From: an uncultured Lachnospiraceae bacterium
GTDB taxonomy: Bacteria > Bacillota > Clostridia > Lachnospirales > Lachnospiraceae
Reading direction: 5' to 3'
Length of the DNA stretch: 64,000 bases
NCBI GenBank assembly: GCA_934339135.1
Contig: CAKRHP010000001.1
Coordinates: forward strand, 299,345 to 363,344
Made by a program: the position numbers and the translations under genes. The notes under the pieces are model-generated. The model was given only the letters and a program-made list of their open reading frames with translations. It was not told the origin of the DNA and did not search any database. Shown here piece after piece: positions 41,105-49,642 of this stretch. Within the stretch, counting starts at the first letter, position 1, and every line of letters begins with the position of its first letter.

Positions 41105-43204
41105 TTATTGTATTGTCTGCGTCTCCTCCTGATCCAGCAGATCATTCATACTCTTCAGACTGATCAGGATCGTAGAGGTGTTATGAAACAGCGCTGACAT
41201 GGCCGGCTGGAATATTCCGGCAATGCCAAGTGCGATCAGGCCTGTGTTAATGCCAACGATCAGACGATAGTTCTTGTTGATCCTGCGCACCATCGCATCA
41301 CTGAGCTGCTTCAATGTCGCGATCTCATAAAGATCATCGGCACTGATGGTGACATCAGCGATCTCTCTGGCAATCTCTGCTCCGTCACTGATGGCAATGC
41401 CAACGCTTGCCTCAGACAATGCAGGAGAATCATTGATGCCGTCTCCGATCATAATAACCTTTCGTCCGGCATTCTTTTCCTTTTCCACAAACTTTGCCTT
41501 ATCCTCCGGCAGCACCTCGGAATAATACTCATCCACGCCCACCTTGTCGGCGATCGTTGATGCGATCCGGTCACTGTCTCCGGTCATCATAACCACCTTG
41601 GAGATACCGTTCTCCTTCAACCGACGGATCACCTCCGGTGCCTCCTTGCGAAGCGGATCCTCAATACAGATGACTGCCGCAAGCAGTCCGTCAATCGCCA
41701 TATACAAATGAGAATACTGCTCCGGAAGCTCCTCAAAAAGCTGTTTTTTGTCCTCCGGGATCTTTGCATTCTCATCCTCAAAGACAAAATGATGACTGCC
41801 GATGATGATCTTCCTGTCCTCCAGTGTCGAATAAATGCCATGGGCAACAATATATTCCACTTTGGAATGAAGCTCCTCATGAACCAGATTACGTTCTATC
41901 GCCTTATTGACAACTGCCTTTGCCATAGAATGTGGAAAATGCTCTTCCAGACAGGCTGCTATCCTGAGAAGCTCATCGGATGTCTGTCCGTTGAAGGAGA
42001 TCACATCCACGACGGTAGGCTGTGCCTTTGTCAGTGTGCCTGTTTTGTCAAATACGATCGTATCTGCCTCTGCCATTGCCTCCAGATATTTTCCGCCCTT
42101 AACGGTAATATCATATGTACTTGCCTCGCGGATCGCTGATAATACCGTCAGCGGCATAGCAAGCTTTAATGCACAGGAAAAATCTACCATCAGAACAGAC
42201 AATGCCTTAGTGGTATTGCGCGTGAGCAGCCAGACAAGACCTGTACCTGCAAAGGTGTACGGCACCAGACGATCCGCCAGATGCGCCGCCTTACCCTCCA
42301 GAGAGGATTTCAGCTTTTCAGATTCCTCGATCATAGTCATGATCTTTTCGTACTTGCTGGAACCATTGACCTCCTTGACCCGGATGGTAATCCCGCCTTC
42401 CTCTACAACAGTACCTGCATAGGCGTAGCCACCCTCTGCTTTACGCACCGGATTGGACTCACCGGTCAGAGATGCCTGATTGACCATCGCCTCTCCAGCG
42501 ACCACATCACCATCAAACGGGATCACATTGCCCATATGGATCACAACCCGGTCTCCCGTCTGTACGGAAGTAACCTCCTCCAGCTCTTCTCTGCCATCCC
42601 GCAGTACCCAGACCTTGCTGATATTTAAGGACATGCTGCGCGCCAGATCTCCGACAGACTTCTTGTGAGTCCATTCCTCCAGAATCTCTCCAATGCTCAA
42701 AAGGAACATCACAGAGCTGGCTGTCGTATGATCACCACGGAAAACAGATACACCGATCGCCGTGCCATCCAGAACCGGCACCTCAATCTTTCCCTTGGCC
42801 AGAGTACATAACCCTTCCCAGATATACTTCACTGACTTCACGGTTGCGATCCCGGCCCGTACGGACATTGGCAGAAAAATCTTGGTTCCGTAATGTAAGA
42901 TTACCTGATCCATTAATTTGTCCCAATAAAAACGGTTCATTTCCCGCCCGGAATTTTTAATAAAATCCTCTGGCACCTCAATGCGCTCATAGGAGAACCG
43001 GCGCAATACACGTATCACATCTTCTCTGTCTCCCGAAAAGCAGATGGTTACATCACAGGTTCTCTCCTGAATCTTTACATTCTGAATAAAATCATATCCC
43101 GTCAGATAATATTGAAGCGTGTCTGCCTGGGCAAAGGTCATTCTTGTCTGTGCGGCATGAATACGGATCCTTCCTTTCATTTCATGTTTGATTTGAAATT
43201 TCAT
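41105..43204 (-). CDS. P1B-type metal-transporting ATPase with atypical membrane motif
   Basis: The 699-aa membrane pump has an N-terminal ferredoxin-like region with no CxxC metal site (KGRIRIHAAQTRMTFAQADT), so it is a degenerate HMA domain. Actuator motif: QASLTGESNPVR. Phosphorylation site: FDKTGTLTKAQP (Asp386). Hinge: MIGDGINDSPALSEA. The usual CPC metal motif of the sixth helix is replaced by FSCALKLAMP, so the single Cys and Lys must define specificity. This variant is seen in pumps of anaerobic Firmicutes whose metal is not settled (Zn, Mn or Fe are candidates). A 101-aa partner gene ends 22 bp upstream of the ATG and is probably co-transcribed. Confidence 0.92.
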   Translation of the reverse strand: MKFQIKHEMKGRIRIHAAQTRMTFAQADTLQYYLTGYDFIQNVKIQERTCDVTICFSGDREDVIRVLRRFSYERIEVPEDFIKNSGREMNRFYWDKLMDQVILHYGTKIFLPMSVRAGIATVKSVKYIWEGLCTLAKGKIEVPVLDGTAIGVSVFRGDHTTASSVMFLLSIGEILEEWTHKKSVGDLARSMSLNISKVWVLRDGREELEEVTSVQTGDRVVIHMGNVIPFDGDVVAGEAMVNQASLTGESNPVRKAEGGYAYAGTVVEEGGITIRVKEVNGSSKYEKIMTMIEESEKLKSSLEGKAAHLADRLVPYTFAGTGLVWLLTRNTTKALSVLMVDFSCALKLAMPLTVLSAIREASTYDITVKGGKYLEAMAEADTIVFDKTGTLTKAQPTVVDVISFNGQTSDELLRIAACLEEHFPHSMAKAVVNKAIERNLVHEELHSKVEYIVAHGIYSTLEDRKIIIGSHHFVFEDENAKIPEDKKQLFEELPEQYSHLYMAIDGLLAAVICIEDPLRKEAPEVIRRLKENGISKVVMMTGDSDRIASTIADKVGVDEYYSEVLPEDKAKFVEKEKNAGRKVIMIGDGINDSPALSEASVGIAISDGAEIAREIADVTISADDLYEIATLKQLSDAMVRRINKNYRLIVGINTGLIALGIAGIFQPAMSALFHNTSTILISLKSMNDLLDQEETQTIQ

Positions 43205-43225
43205 TTAAATTCCCCGTTTCATCCA

Positions 43226-43531
43226 TTACTCTTCTGTTACTTCCTCAAAAGACTCCTCCTCAGAAGCCTCGTCCTCAAACTCCTCTGCCTGTGCTGCACG
43301 ATCCTCATTGATCTGCTTTGCCTCTGCATAAATGTCCTCTGCATTTTCCTGAACAGTGGTGGCAGTCTTTAATACACACTCCTTCGCACGCAGAACTGCT
43401 GCCGTGCAGTTAGTGTAAAGCTTCTTTGCATCATCACTTGCAAGGATCTTAACACCTGCTGTACCAAACAATACACCGGCTGCAAAAATGCCGGTCTTTG
43501 CCTTATCAATCTTCTTCAAACAATCTAACAT
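43226..43531 (-). CDS. Small helical protein co-transcribed with the P1B ATPase (DUF6110-like)
   Basis: This 101-aa protein has a short hydrophobic segment near the N-terminus (TGIFAAGVLFGTAGVKIL, about residues 13-30), likely a membrane anchor. A helix of alternating charge follows (AKECVLKTATTVQENAED) and an acidic tail of Glu/Asp/Ser (EEFEDEASEEESFEEV). It resembles the small DUF6110-type proteins encoded beside P-type ATPases in Lachnospiraceae; I recognise the type from context, not from a search. ATG has AGGAGGC. The acidic tail could gather metal ions or contact the ATPase; this is inference. Confidence 0.75.
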   Translation of the reverse strand: MLDCLKKIDKAKTGIFAAGVLFGTAGVKILASDDAKKLYTNCTAAVLRAKECVLKTATTVQENAEDIYAEAKQINEDRAAQAEEFEDEASEEESFEEVTEE

Positions 43532-43611
43532 AAATTTTGCCTCCTATTCTGAATAAATACTCTTTGATGGGTTTAACTTTTTTTATACACTCTCATTTCA
43601 GAGAAATCAAG

Positions 43612-43648
43612 AAAAAACCCCTTATCGAAAAACATTATCAATAAGAGG
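43612..43648 (-). terminator. Terminator of the antiporter gene
   Basis: On the minus strand, CCTCTTAT...ATAAGGGG (8 bp with one G-T pair) followed by TTTTTTC, about 55 bp after the antiporter stop. Confidence 0.7.
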
Positions 43649-43702
43649 TCTTGTATTGGTCCATATAGCAAAACTTGTCCGCTTCCCACGGATACAATCC
43701 GG

Positions 43703-45298
43703 TCACACCTGACTCACCACAAGGATATCGTTTTCACGGATCACCGTATTGCCATTTGGTATTTTCACCTGATCCTCCCGCATCAGTACAAGCACCAGGC
43801 TTCCTTCCTCCAACTTCACTTTTGAAAGAGGCAGACCGATCCACGGACTTTCTTTATCAATGGAAATTTCTGACAAGTGCAGTCCTAAATGCTCCTCCGG
43901 CGACAATGCGCTCAGCACGATACGGTCACCTTCCCGGATCACCGTGTCCCCATTCGGCACGATACGTTCCTCTCCCCGCAGGATCAATACCAGCAGCAGA
44001 TCCGGCAGCGAAACAATATCCCTGATCTTTTTGCCGCTCCATGGATGGTTCTTTTTTACCGCAATCTTCACAAACTCCACCGGCACCTCCTCTGAATAAT
44101 CACTGAAGGTCTTCATGACATTATTCCTGTCATCGATCATATCCAGCCTGCGTGCCATAAATCCCAACAGGGAACCCTGAATACTGATGGAAAACAGTAC
44201 GATAAATATCACAATATGAAAGAGATCGTTTTTGGTGTATGCCGGGTCTACAGTTGCCAGAATGGCAAATACAATGGATGCAGCTCCCCGAAGTCCCGAC
44301 CATGCGACCAGAAGCTGCTGGCGTACCGGGCAGCGAAACGGTGTCAAAATGGCAAAAACGGAAACCGGTCTTGCCACAAAGGTCAGGAATAATGCAATGG
44401 CAAACGCCACCGGAATGATTCCCGGCAGGGCGGACGGAAATGCCAGAAGCCCCAACAGGAAAAAGATCAGCATCTGCATCAGTCCGGTGAGTCCATCAAA
44501 GAAATGCACCAATGACTTTTTATTATGGAGGGGACGATTCCCCAAGATCAATCCTGCCAGATATGTGGACAGATATCCATTGCCCCCCAATACAGCTGCC
44601 CCGGCATACGCAAGCAGTGCCATACTGAACACAAAGATCGTATCCACACCGTCACCGGTATTTTTCATCTGTGACAGTACCCATGCCCCAAATGCCGCTA
44701 CGATCACTCCGATCAGAATACCAAATACCAGCTGCAGCACTATCAGACGCAACAGGCTTCCTCCGGTAAACCCTCCCTTCATCACTGCCAGAATAATCAC
44801 GGTCAGCATATAGGAACACGGATCATTACTACCACTCTCCATCTCCAGCATAGACGCGGTATTGTCCTTTAAATTGAGCTGTCTGGAACGAAGAATCGAA
44901 AATACCGAAGCGGCATCCGTAGAACTTAAAACCGCACCGATCAGCATGCTTTCCCAGAACCGGAAATGAAGAACGCCATAGCAGAAAAATCCGGTTGTCA
45001 CTGCCGTCAGAAGCACTCCCACCGTTGAGAGCAGCACCGCCTTTCCTGCTACGGGTTTCGCCTGTTTCCAGTTGGTGCCGAAACCTCCGTAAAACATAAT
45101 AAATATCAAAGAAACCGTGCAGATCTCTTCCGCAATCCTGTAATTGTCAAAAGAAATCTTTAACAGACCATCGGTTCCAAAAAGCATTCCAAGTACAATA
45201 AACGCCAATAAAACAGGAATACCGATTTTTGATGACAGCTTATTTAAAAACAGACACAATAAGATGATCACCGTAACGATCAATATGTAATTTGTCAT
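43703..45298 (-). CDS. K+/H+ (cation/proton) antiporter with two C-terminal TrkA-C/RCK_C domains
   Basis: I start at the ATG at 45298 (MTNYILIV) behind AAGGAGG; 531 aa. About 12 helices with CPA-type motifs: FIVLGMLFGTDGLLKI, IGAVLSSTDAASVFSIL (the Asp pair region), LEMESGSNDPCSYMLTVIIL and GLRGAASIVFAILAT. The cytoplasmic C-terminus has two similar RCK_C units (LPDLLLVLILRGEERIVPNG, GSLVLVLMREDQVKIPNGNT), each ending in a GDxxV/NDILVV strand. This architecture matches NhaP2/CvrA-type potassium/proton antiporters, which export K+ and control pH or turgor. It is divergent from the GH3 gene across a 312-bp gap. Confidence 0.9.
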   Translation of the reverse strand: MTNYILIVTVIILLCLFLNKLSSKIGIPVLLAFIVLGMLFGTDGLLKISFDNYRIAEEICTVSLIFIMFYGGFGTNWKQAKPVAGKAVLLSTVGVLLTAVTTGFFCYGVLHFRFWESMLIGAVLSSTDAASVFSILRSRQLNLKDNTASMLEMESGSNDPCSYMLTVIILAVMKGGFTGGSLLRLIVLQLVFGILIGVIVAAFGAWVLSQMKNTGDGVDTIFVFSMALLAYAGAAVLGGNGYLSTYLAGLILGNRPLHNKKSLVHFFDGLTGLMQMLIFFLLGLLAFPSALPGIIPVAFAIALFLTFVARPVSVFAILTPFRCPVRQQLLVAWSGLRGAASIVFAILATVDPAYTKNDLFHIVIFIVLFSISIQGSLLGFMARRLDMIDDRNNVMKTFSDYSEEVPVEFVKIAVKKNHPWSGKKIRDIVSLPDLLLVLILRGEERIVPNGDTVIREGDRIVLSALSPEEHLGLHLSEISIDKESPWIGLPLSKVKLEEGSLVLVLMREDQVKIPNGNTVIRENDILVVSQV

Positions 45299-45449
45299 AC
45301 ATTCCTCCTTCTTCCATTCATACACGATGTTCCATGCCACGAAATCAAGATATGATCTGTAATCATTTTCCCGGTTCTGCGGCATATATTGACAAAATCA
45401 TACCGTAAAACCGGCATAAATACAATATATGAATAAAACTCGAAAAAAT

Positions 45450-45478
45450 ATTAACACATATACCGGTAATATGTTAAT
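45450..45478. promoter_or_regulatory. 29-bp imperfect palindrome between antiporter and GH3 genes
   Basis: Arms ATTAACA/TGTTAAT with an inner ACCGGT centre; 14 of 15 positions pair if one base is bulged. It lies 26 bp upstream of the GH3 -35 box. Candidate activator or repressor site (for example a LacI- or AraC-type sugar regulator); the binder is unknown. Confidence 0.45.
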
Positions 45479-45503
45479 TTTCAATGAATTCCTTTGATTT
45501 TTC

Positions 45504-45532
45504 TTGACCTGACGGAGGGTTGCGGATAAGAT
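45504..45532 (+). promoter_or_regulatory. Promoter of the GH3 gene
   Basis: TTGACC - 17 bp - TAAGAT, 78 bp upstream of the ATG at 45611. Confidence 0.55.
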
Positions 45533-45610
45533 GATATGAGATTCTGCTGCAGATGTCATAATACATTTGCAGCGTTACAGAAATATAGATTAGAAAGGCA
45601 AGGTTATTTT

Positions 45611-48370
45611 ATGATACAGACGACAAAAACACTTGACTGGGATAAATATCTGAAAACAGCGGCTCAGGTAGTTTCCGAGGGAATTGTGATGCTGAAAAAT
45701 GAGCATCATGCTCTCCCTTTGAAGCCCGATGAGGAAATTGCATTATTTGGCCGGATACAGTTTCATTATTATAAGAGCGGTACCGGATCCGGCGGCATGG
45801 TTAATGTCTCCAAGGTGACAAACATCGTCGATGGTCTGCAGGAAAGCGGCGTAAAATTAAACCAGGAGCTTCTGGATGTGTACCGGAAATGGGACAATGA
45901 AAATCCATTCGACCTCGGAGACGGCTGGGGCAAAGAGCCCTGGTCCCAGAAGGAAATGCCTCTGGAGAACTCCCTTGCGGCAAATGTTGCAAAGCGCTGC
46001 CAGACTGCCATTGCAGTGATCGGCCGTACTGCCGGGGAGGAGCAGGACAATTCCCTCACAGAGGGTTCCTACCTTTTATCCTCTGACGAGAAGCAGATGC
46101 TCTCCACCGTTCGCCGTCATTTTCCAAAAATGATCGTCCTCTTAAATGTGGGCAATATTATTGATATGAATGAACTTCTGGAAATCGCTCCGGATGCGAT
46201 CTTATATGTATGGCAGGGGGGAATGACAGGCGGCACCGGCACAGCCGATGTTCTGACCGGTCGTGTCAGTCCCTGCGGCAAACTGACCGATACCATTGCA
46301 AAACATGTCGAAGATTATCCATCCGCTCCTTACTTTGGAGATCCTGTGCGTAATTTCTATTCCGAGGATATCTATGTGGGATACCGCTATTTTGAGACAT
46401 TTGCTCCCGATAAAGTACTGTATCCTTTCGGTTTCGGACTGTCTTATACCACTTTTGGGCTTGAGACAAACAATGTCAAAGAATTGTCCGATAAATGGGA
46501 CTTTGCCGTGACCGTCACCAATACCGGAAGCTACTCCGGCAAAGAAGTGGTACAGATCTACTATGAAGCACCCCAGGGGCAGCTTGGCAAACCGGCGCGT
46601 GTCTTGTGCGGCTACGAAAAGACGAAAACTCTGACACCGGGCGACTCCCAGACTTTGACCATCTCTGTCAGCAAAGCACAGATCGCATCCTATGACGACT
46701 CCGGCATTTCCGGTCATGCTCACTGCTTTATTCTGGAAGAAGGTGACTACCATTTCTATGTAGGAACCGATGTCCGTCAGGCAGAGAAAACATATACCTG
46801 TACACAAAACGGGACACTTGTGATTTCCAGCCACAAACAGGCTCTCGCTCCTGTAGAAGCATTTGAACGCATCAAGCCGGTACAGACAGCAGACGGATAC
46901 AAGCCGCAGATGGAATCCGTTCCCCTTTCTCAGGTGAACGAGGAAAAACGCCGTCTGGAAAATCTTCCGAAGGAAATCCCATTTACCGGCGATCAGGGCA
47001 TCCGCCTCCGGGATGTCCGAAAAGGCACCCACACCATGGAAGAGTTTATTGCCCAGATGACCGATTACGACCTCGCCTGTATGATCCGCGGAGAGGGCAT
47101 GAACAGCCCAAGAGTCACTGCCGGTACTGCTTCCGCATTCGGCGGTGTTTCCCCTGAGCTGGAAGCCCTCGGCGTTCCATGCGGTTGCTGCGATGACGGT
47201 CCTTCCGGCATGCGCCTGGACTGCGGCACCAAAGCTTTCAGTCTGCCAAACGGCACAATGATGGCATGTACCTTTAATCGGACACTGCTCACAGAACTTT
47301 TTGCCCAGACCGGTCTTGAAATGATCGCAAATAAGGTGGACTGCCTCTTGGGACCGGGAATGAATATTCACCGTCATCCGTTAAACGGCAGAAACTTTGA
47401 ATATTTTTCAGAAGACCCTTATCTGACCGGAACCATTGCATCTGCCCAGCTTCACGGACTCCACCAGTCAGGTGTCACCGGCACCATCAAACACTTCTGC
47501 GGCAATAATCAGGAGACAAACCGTCATGATGTCAACGGTGTCATTTCAGAACGTGCTCTGAGAGAGATTTACCTGAAGGGCTTCGAGATTGCTGTCAAAG
47601 AAGGACATGCCGATTCCGTTATGACCACCTACGGTCCGGTCAACGGAGTCTGGACGGCCGGCAGCTTCGATCTCACCACACAGATCCTGCGAAACGACTG
47701 GGGCTTCACCGGCTTTACCATGACAGACTGGTGGGCTAATATCAACCGCCGCGGTCAGGCAGTGGACAAGTCAGATTTTGCCGCTATGGCGATCGCCCAA
47801 AATGATGTATATATGGTATGTGCCATTGGTGCAGAAAATGATGATAATATTCTTTCCTCTTTGGAAAATGGTACCCTGCAGCGCAGTGAGCTTCAGAGAA
47901 ACGCCGCCAATATCTGTCGTTTCCTGATGAACACACAGGCGATGGCACGCATGGAAGGCACCGAAACAAAGATTGATATTATCAACCGCCCGGCAGATGA
48001 ATCCGATGTTGACGAGTCCTCCGTAAAATTCTATGAGCTCGACGGAAATCTTACCATTGATCTGGAGGATATCTGTACCAATAAAGGGACAAACCACAGC
48101 TTTGGTCTTGATATCAAAACCATGGGACGTTATAAGATGACGCTGACTGCCAGCTCCACACAGAGCGAAGTAGCTCAGATCCCTGTCACCCTCTTTAGTC
48201 TTGGTACAGCATATGGTACATTTACCTGGAATGGCACAAACGGTCTGCCTGTTTCCTATGAAACAGAGCTTCCTTTGTTCTCCAAATATACTAACCTTCG
48301 TCTCTTCTTTGCACAAGGTGGTTTGACGATGCACAGCATTTCCTTTGAGCTGATATCAACGGAGCTGTAA
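45611..48370 (+). CDS. Glycoside hydrolase family 3 beta-glucosidase, reversed domain order
   Basis: I start at the ATG at 45611 (MIQTTKTLDW) after AGAAAGGCAAGG; 919 aa. No signal peptide, so cytoplasmic. Domain order is reversed compared with classic GH3: the C-terminal-type (alpha/beta sandwich) domain comes first (VSEGIVMLKNEHHALPL, RTAGEEQDN), then a fibronectin-like domain (SGKEVVQIYYEA), then the catalytic TIM barrel (GPGMNIHRHPLNGRNFEYFS, KHFCGNNQETNRHD, nucleophile Asp706 in FTMTDWWANINR). The same order is known from Ruminococcus albus and Butyrivibrio beta-glucosidases. It hydrolyses beta-linked glucosides or xylosides imported as oligosaccharides. A further C-terminal domain of about 120 residues follows. 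The last 15 bp overlap the convergent jetD gene. Confidence 0.93.
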   Translation: MIQTTKTLDWDKYLKTAAQVVSEGIVMLKNEHHALPLKPDEEIALFGRIQFHYYKSGTGSGGMVNVSKVTNIVDGLQESGVKLNQELLDVYRKWDNENPFDLGDGWGKEPWSQKEMPLENSLAANVAKRCQTAIAVIGRTAGEEQDNSLTEGSYLLSSDEKQMLSTVRRHFPKMIVLLNVGNIIDMNELLEIAPDAILYVWQGGMTGGTGTADVLTGRVSPCGKLTDTIAKHVEDYPSAPYFGDPVRNFYSEDIYVGYRYFETFAPDKVLYPFGFGLSYTTFGLETNNVKELSDKWDFAVTVTNTGSYSGKEVVQIYYEAPQGQLGKPARVLCGYEKTKTLTPGDSQTLTISVSKAQIASYDDSGISGHAHCFILEEGDYHFYVGTDVRQAEKTYTCTQNGTLVISSHKQALAPVEAFERIKPVQTADGYKPQMESVPLSQVNEEKRRLENLPKEIPFTGDQGIRLRDVRKGTHTMEEFIAQMTDYDLACMIRGEGMNSPRVTAGTASAFGGVSPELEALGVPCGCCDDGPSGMRLDCGTKAFSLPNGTMMACTFNRTLLTELFAQTGLEMIANKVDCLLGPGMNIHRHPLNGRNFEYFSEDPYLTGTIASAQLHGLHQSGVTGTIKHFCGNNQETNRHDVNGVISERALREIYLKGFEIAVKEGHADSVMTTYGPVNGVWTAGSFDLTTQILRNDWGFTGFTMTDWWANINRRGQAVDKSDFAAMAIAQNDVYMVCAIGAENDDNILSSLENGTLQRSELQRNAANICRFLMNTQAMARMEGTETKIDIINRPADESDVDESSVKFYELDGNLTIDLEDICTNKGTNHSFGLDIKTMGRYKMTLTASSTQSEVAQIPVTLFSLGTAYGTFTWNGTNGLPVSYETELPLFSKYTNLRLFFAQGGLTMHSISFELISTEL

Positions 48371-49642
48371 AATATCCTCCTGATATCGTTTAACTAATCC
48401 CTCCTGATAGCCGGCTGTCTGCAGGTCCTTTACTCCGGCAGCCACCGATTGAAGCACCGGATCAACAATTTTGTCCAGTGCTTTCAATCTTTTTGCACTG
48501 ATCTGCCGATCCGATCTGCATTCCATATAATCCTCTACCGATAAATGCCAGTAATGAAATACTCCCTTGTAAAAATCATGCAGCTTCTGTGCGATCAGCA
48601 AGCCCTCCGGATCAAAATCTCCGGCATAATAAACTTCCACACCGGATGCACCGCAAACTTCCAATACATTCAGCCCTGCCAGCCGGGGCTGGCCATTCAT
48701 GCACATAAAAGCATGATTTCCTGCGTTAATTTCACAAAGCATTGCAAATACCGATGGGTTTTCCACAATAAACAGCTTATTGTGTGGACATATAATTTCC
48801 TTCCACTCTACCATAGATGCCAACGGGATCTGCACCATATCCTGCTCCACACAGAATCCATGCATTCCTGCATGAAGCTCTCCATTACTCTTACGTATGT
48901 TTACCCCGGAAAGCATGACATAATTTGAAACTTCATCGATCAGAATTCCCACAGACAAAAAGCCTTTCTGTTTTTTATATGCCGGAAAAATATTATTTTC
49001 CTCTAATATAATGCCACGATTCTCAAGATCCAGTTCCACTATCTCCCGCAATATTTTGCCTCCGTCGCTTCCGGCATCAAAGGCATGAGGATCTCCCGTC
49101 ATTTCCGCAGCAAAAACGGCCAGATATCTGGTTCTGCCACTGCGGTACGGTAATCCATTATAAATAGCCGCCGCTAAAGTCAGCTTCCGTTTCCAATGAT
49201 CTATATCCTCTTTTTCAGGCACCTGAAACTGTTTCATCAAAGACTCGAGTACATGGTATACGGGCGTATTCTCATATTGCATCCGAAGCATCTCAAACAC
49301 TTCCCGGATCTGTTTCTGCCGCCTTTCTTCCTGTTCGTTTTTGCCGACAGGTTTATTACCAAAATACAGTTCCAGTAATCTCTCCGGTGTGATAACGGAA
49401 TAACGGCTTTCAGACAATGCTCTACAGAACTTGTCCGAAGATATGGACACGCTTTTCTGTCCGTGAAAATTTTTTCGAAAAAATCCTTCTAACTCCTCTA
49501 TTTCCGGCATCGTCAAATGACTCAGTTTTACTGTGCCGGAAAATCTTCCATAAGAATAGTACTTTTTCCAAAATCCCTCAAAAACCTTCTGCCATACAGG
49601 ATTTCCACGAAAATACTCAAGACATTGTTTTTCATTATCCAA
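48356..49642 (-). CDS. jetD: Wadjet type II JetD: TOPRIM nuclease (DUF2399/TIGR02679-like)
   Basis: JetD is the DNA-cutting subunit of the Wadjet anti-plasmid system. The C-terminal half has TOPRIM motifs: Glu in KLFIVENPSVFAML (about residue 294) and the DxD in YYAGDFDPEGLLIAQKL (about 341-347). The N-terminal part is a helical arm (CLEYFRGNPVWQKVFEGFW). I prefer a TTG start at 49642 with GAGAGGAG upstream, giving an 8-bp overlap with jetC; an ATG at 49675 abuts its GGAGG and is less likely. It is the last gene of jetABCD and overlaps the convergent GH3 stop by 15 bp. Confidence 0.9.
   Translation of the reverse strand: MDNEKQCLEYFRGNPVWQKVFEGFWKKYYSYGRFSGTVKLSHLTMPEIEELEGFFRKNFHGQKSVSISSDKFCRALSESRYSVITPERLLELYFGNKPVGKNEQEERRQKQIREVFEMLRMQYENTPVYHVLESLMKQFQVPEKEDIDHWKRKLTLAAAIYNGLPYRSGRTRYLAVFAAEMTGDPHAFDAGSDGGKILREIVELDLENRGIILEENNIFPAYKKQKGFLSVGILIDEVSNYVMLSGVNIRKSNGELHAGMHGFCVEQDMVQIPLASMVEWKEIICPHNKLFIVENPSVFAMLCEINAGNHAFMCMNGQPRLAGLNVLEVCGASGVEVYYAGDFDPEGLLIAQKLHDFYKGVFHYWHLSVEDYMECRSDRQISAKRLKALDKIVDPVLQSVAAGVKDLQTAGYQEGLVKRYQEDILQLR

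Noticed and set aside
46202-47377. 391-codon minus-strand frame inside the GH3 gene
   Set aside because: The GH3 frame has catalytic motifs throughout; this is its complement.
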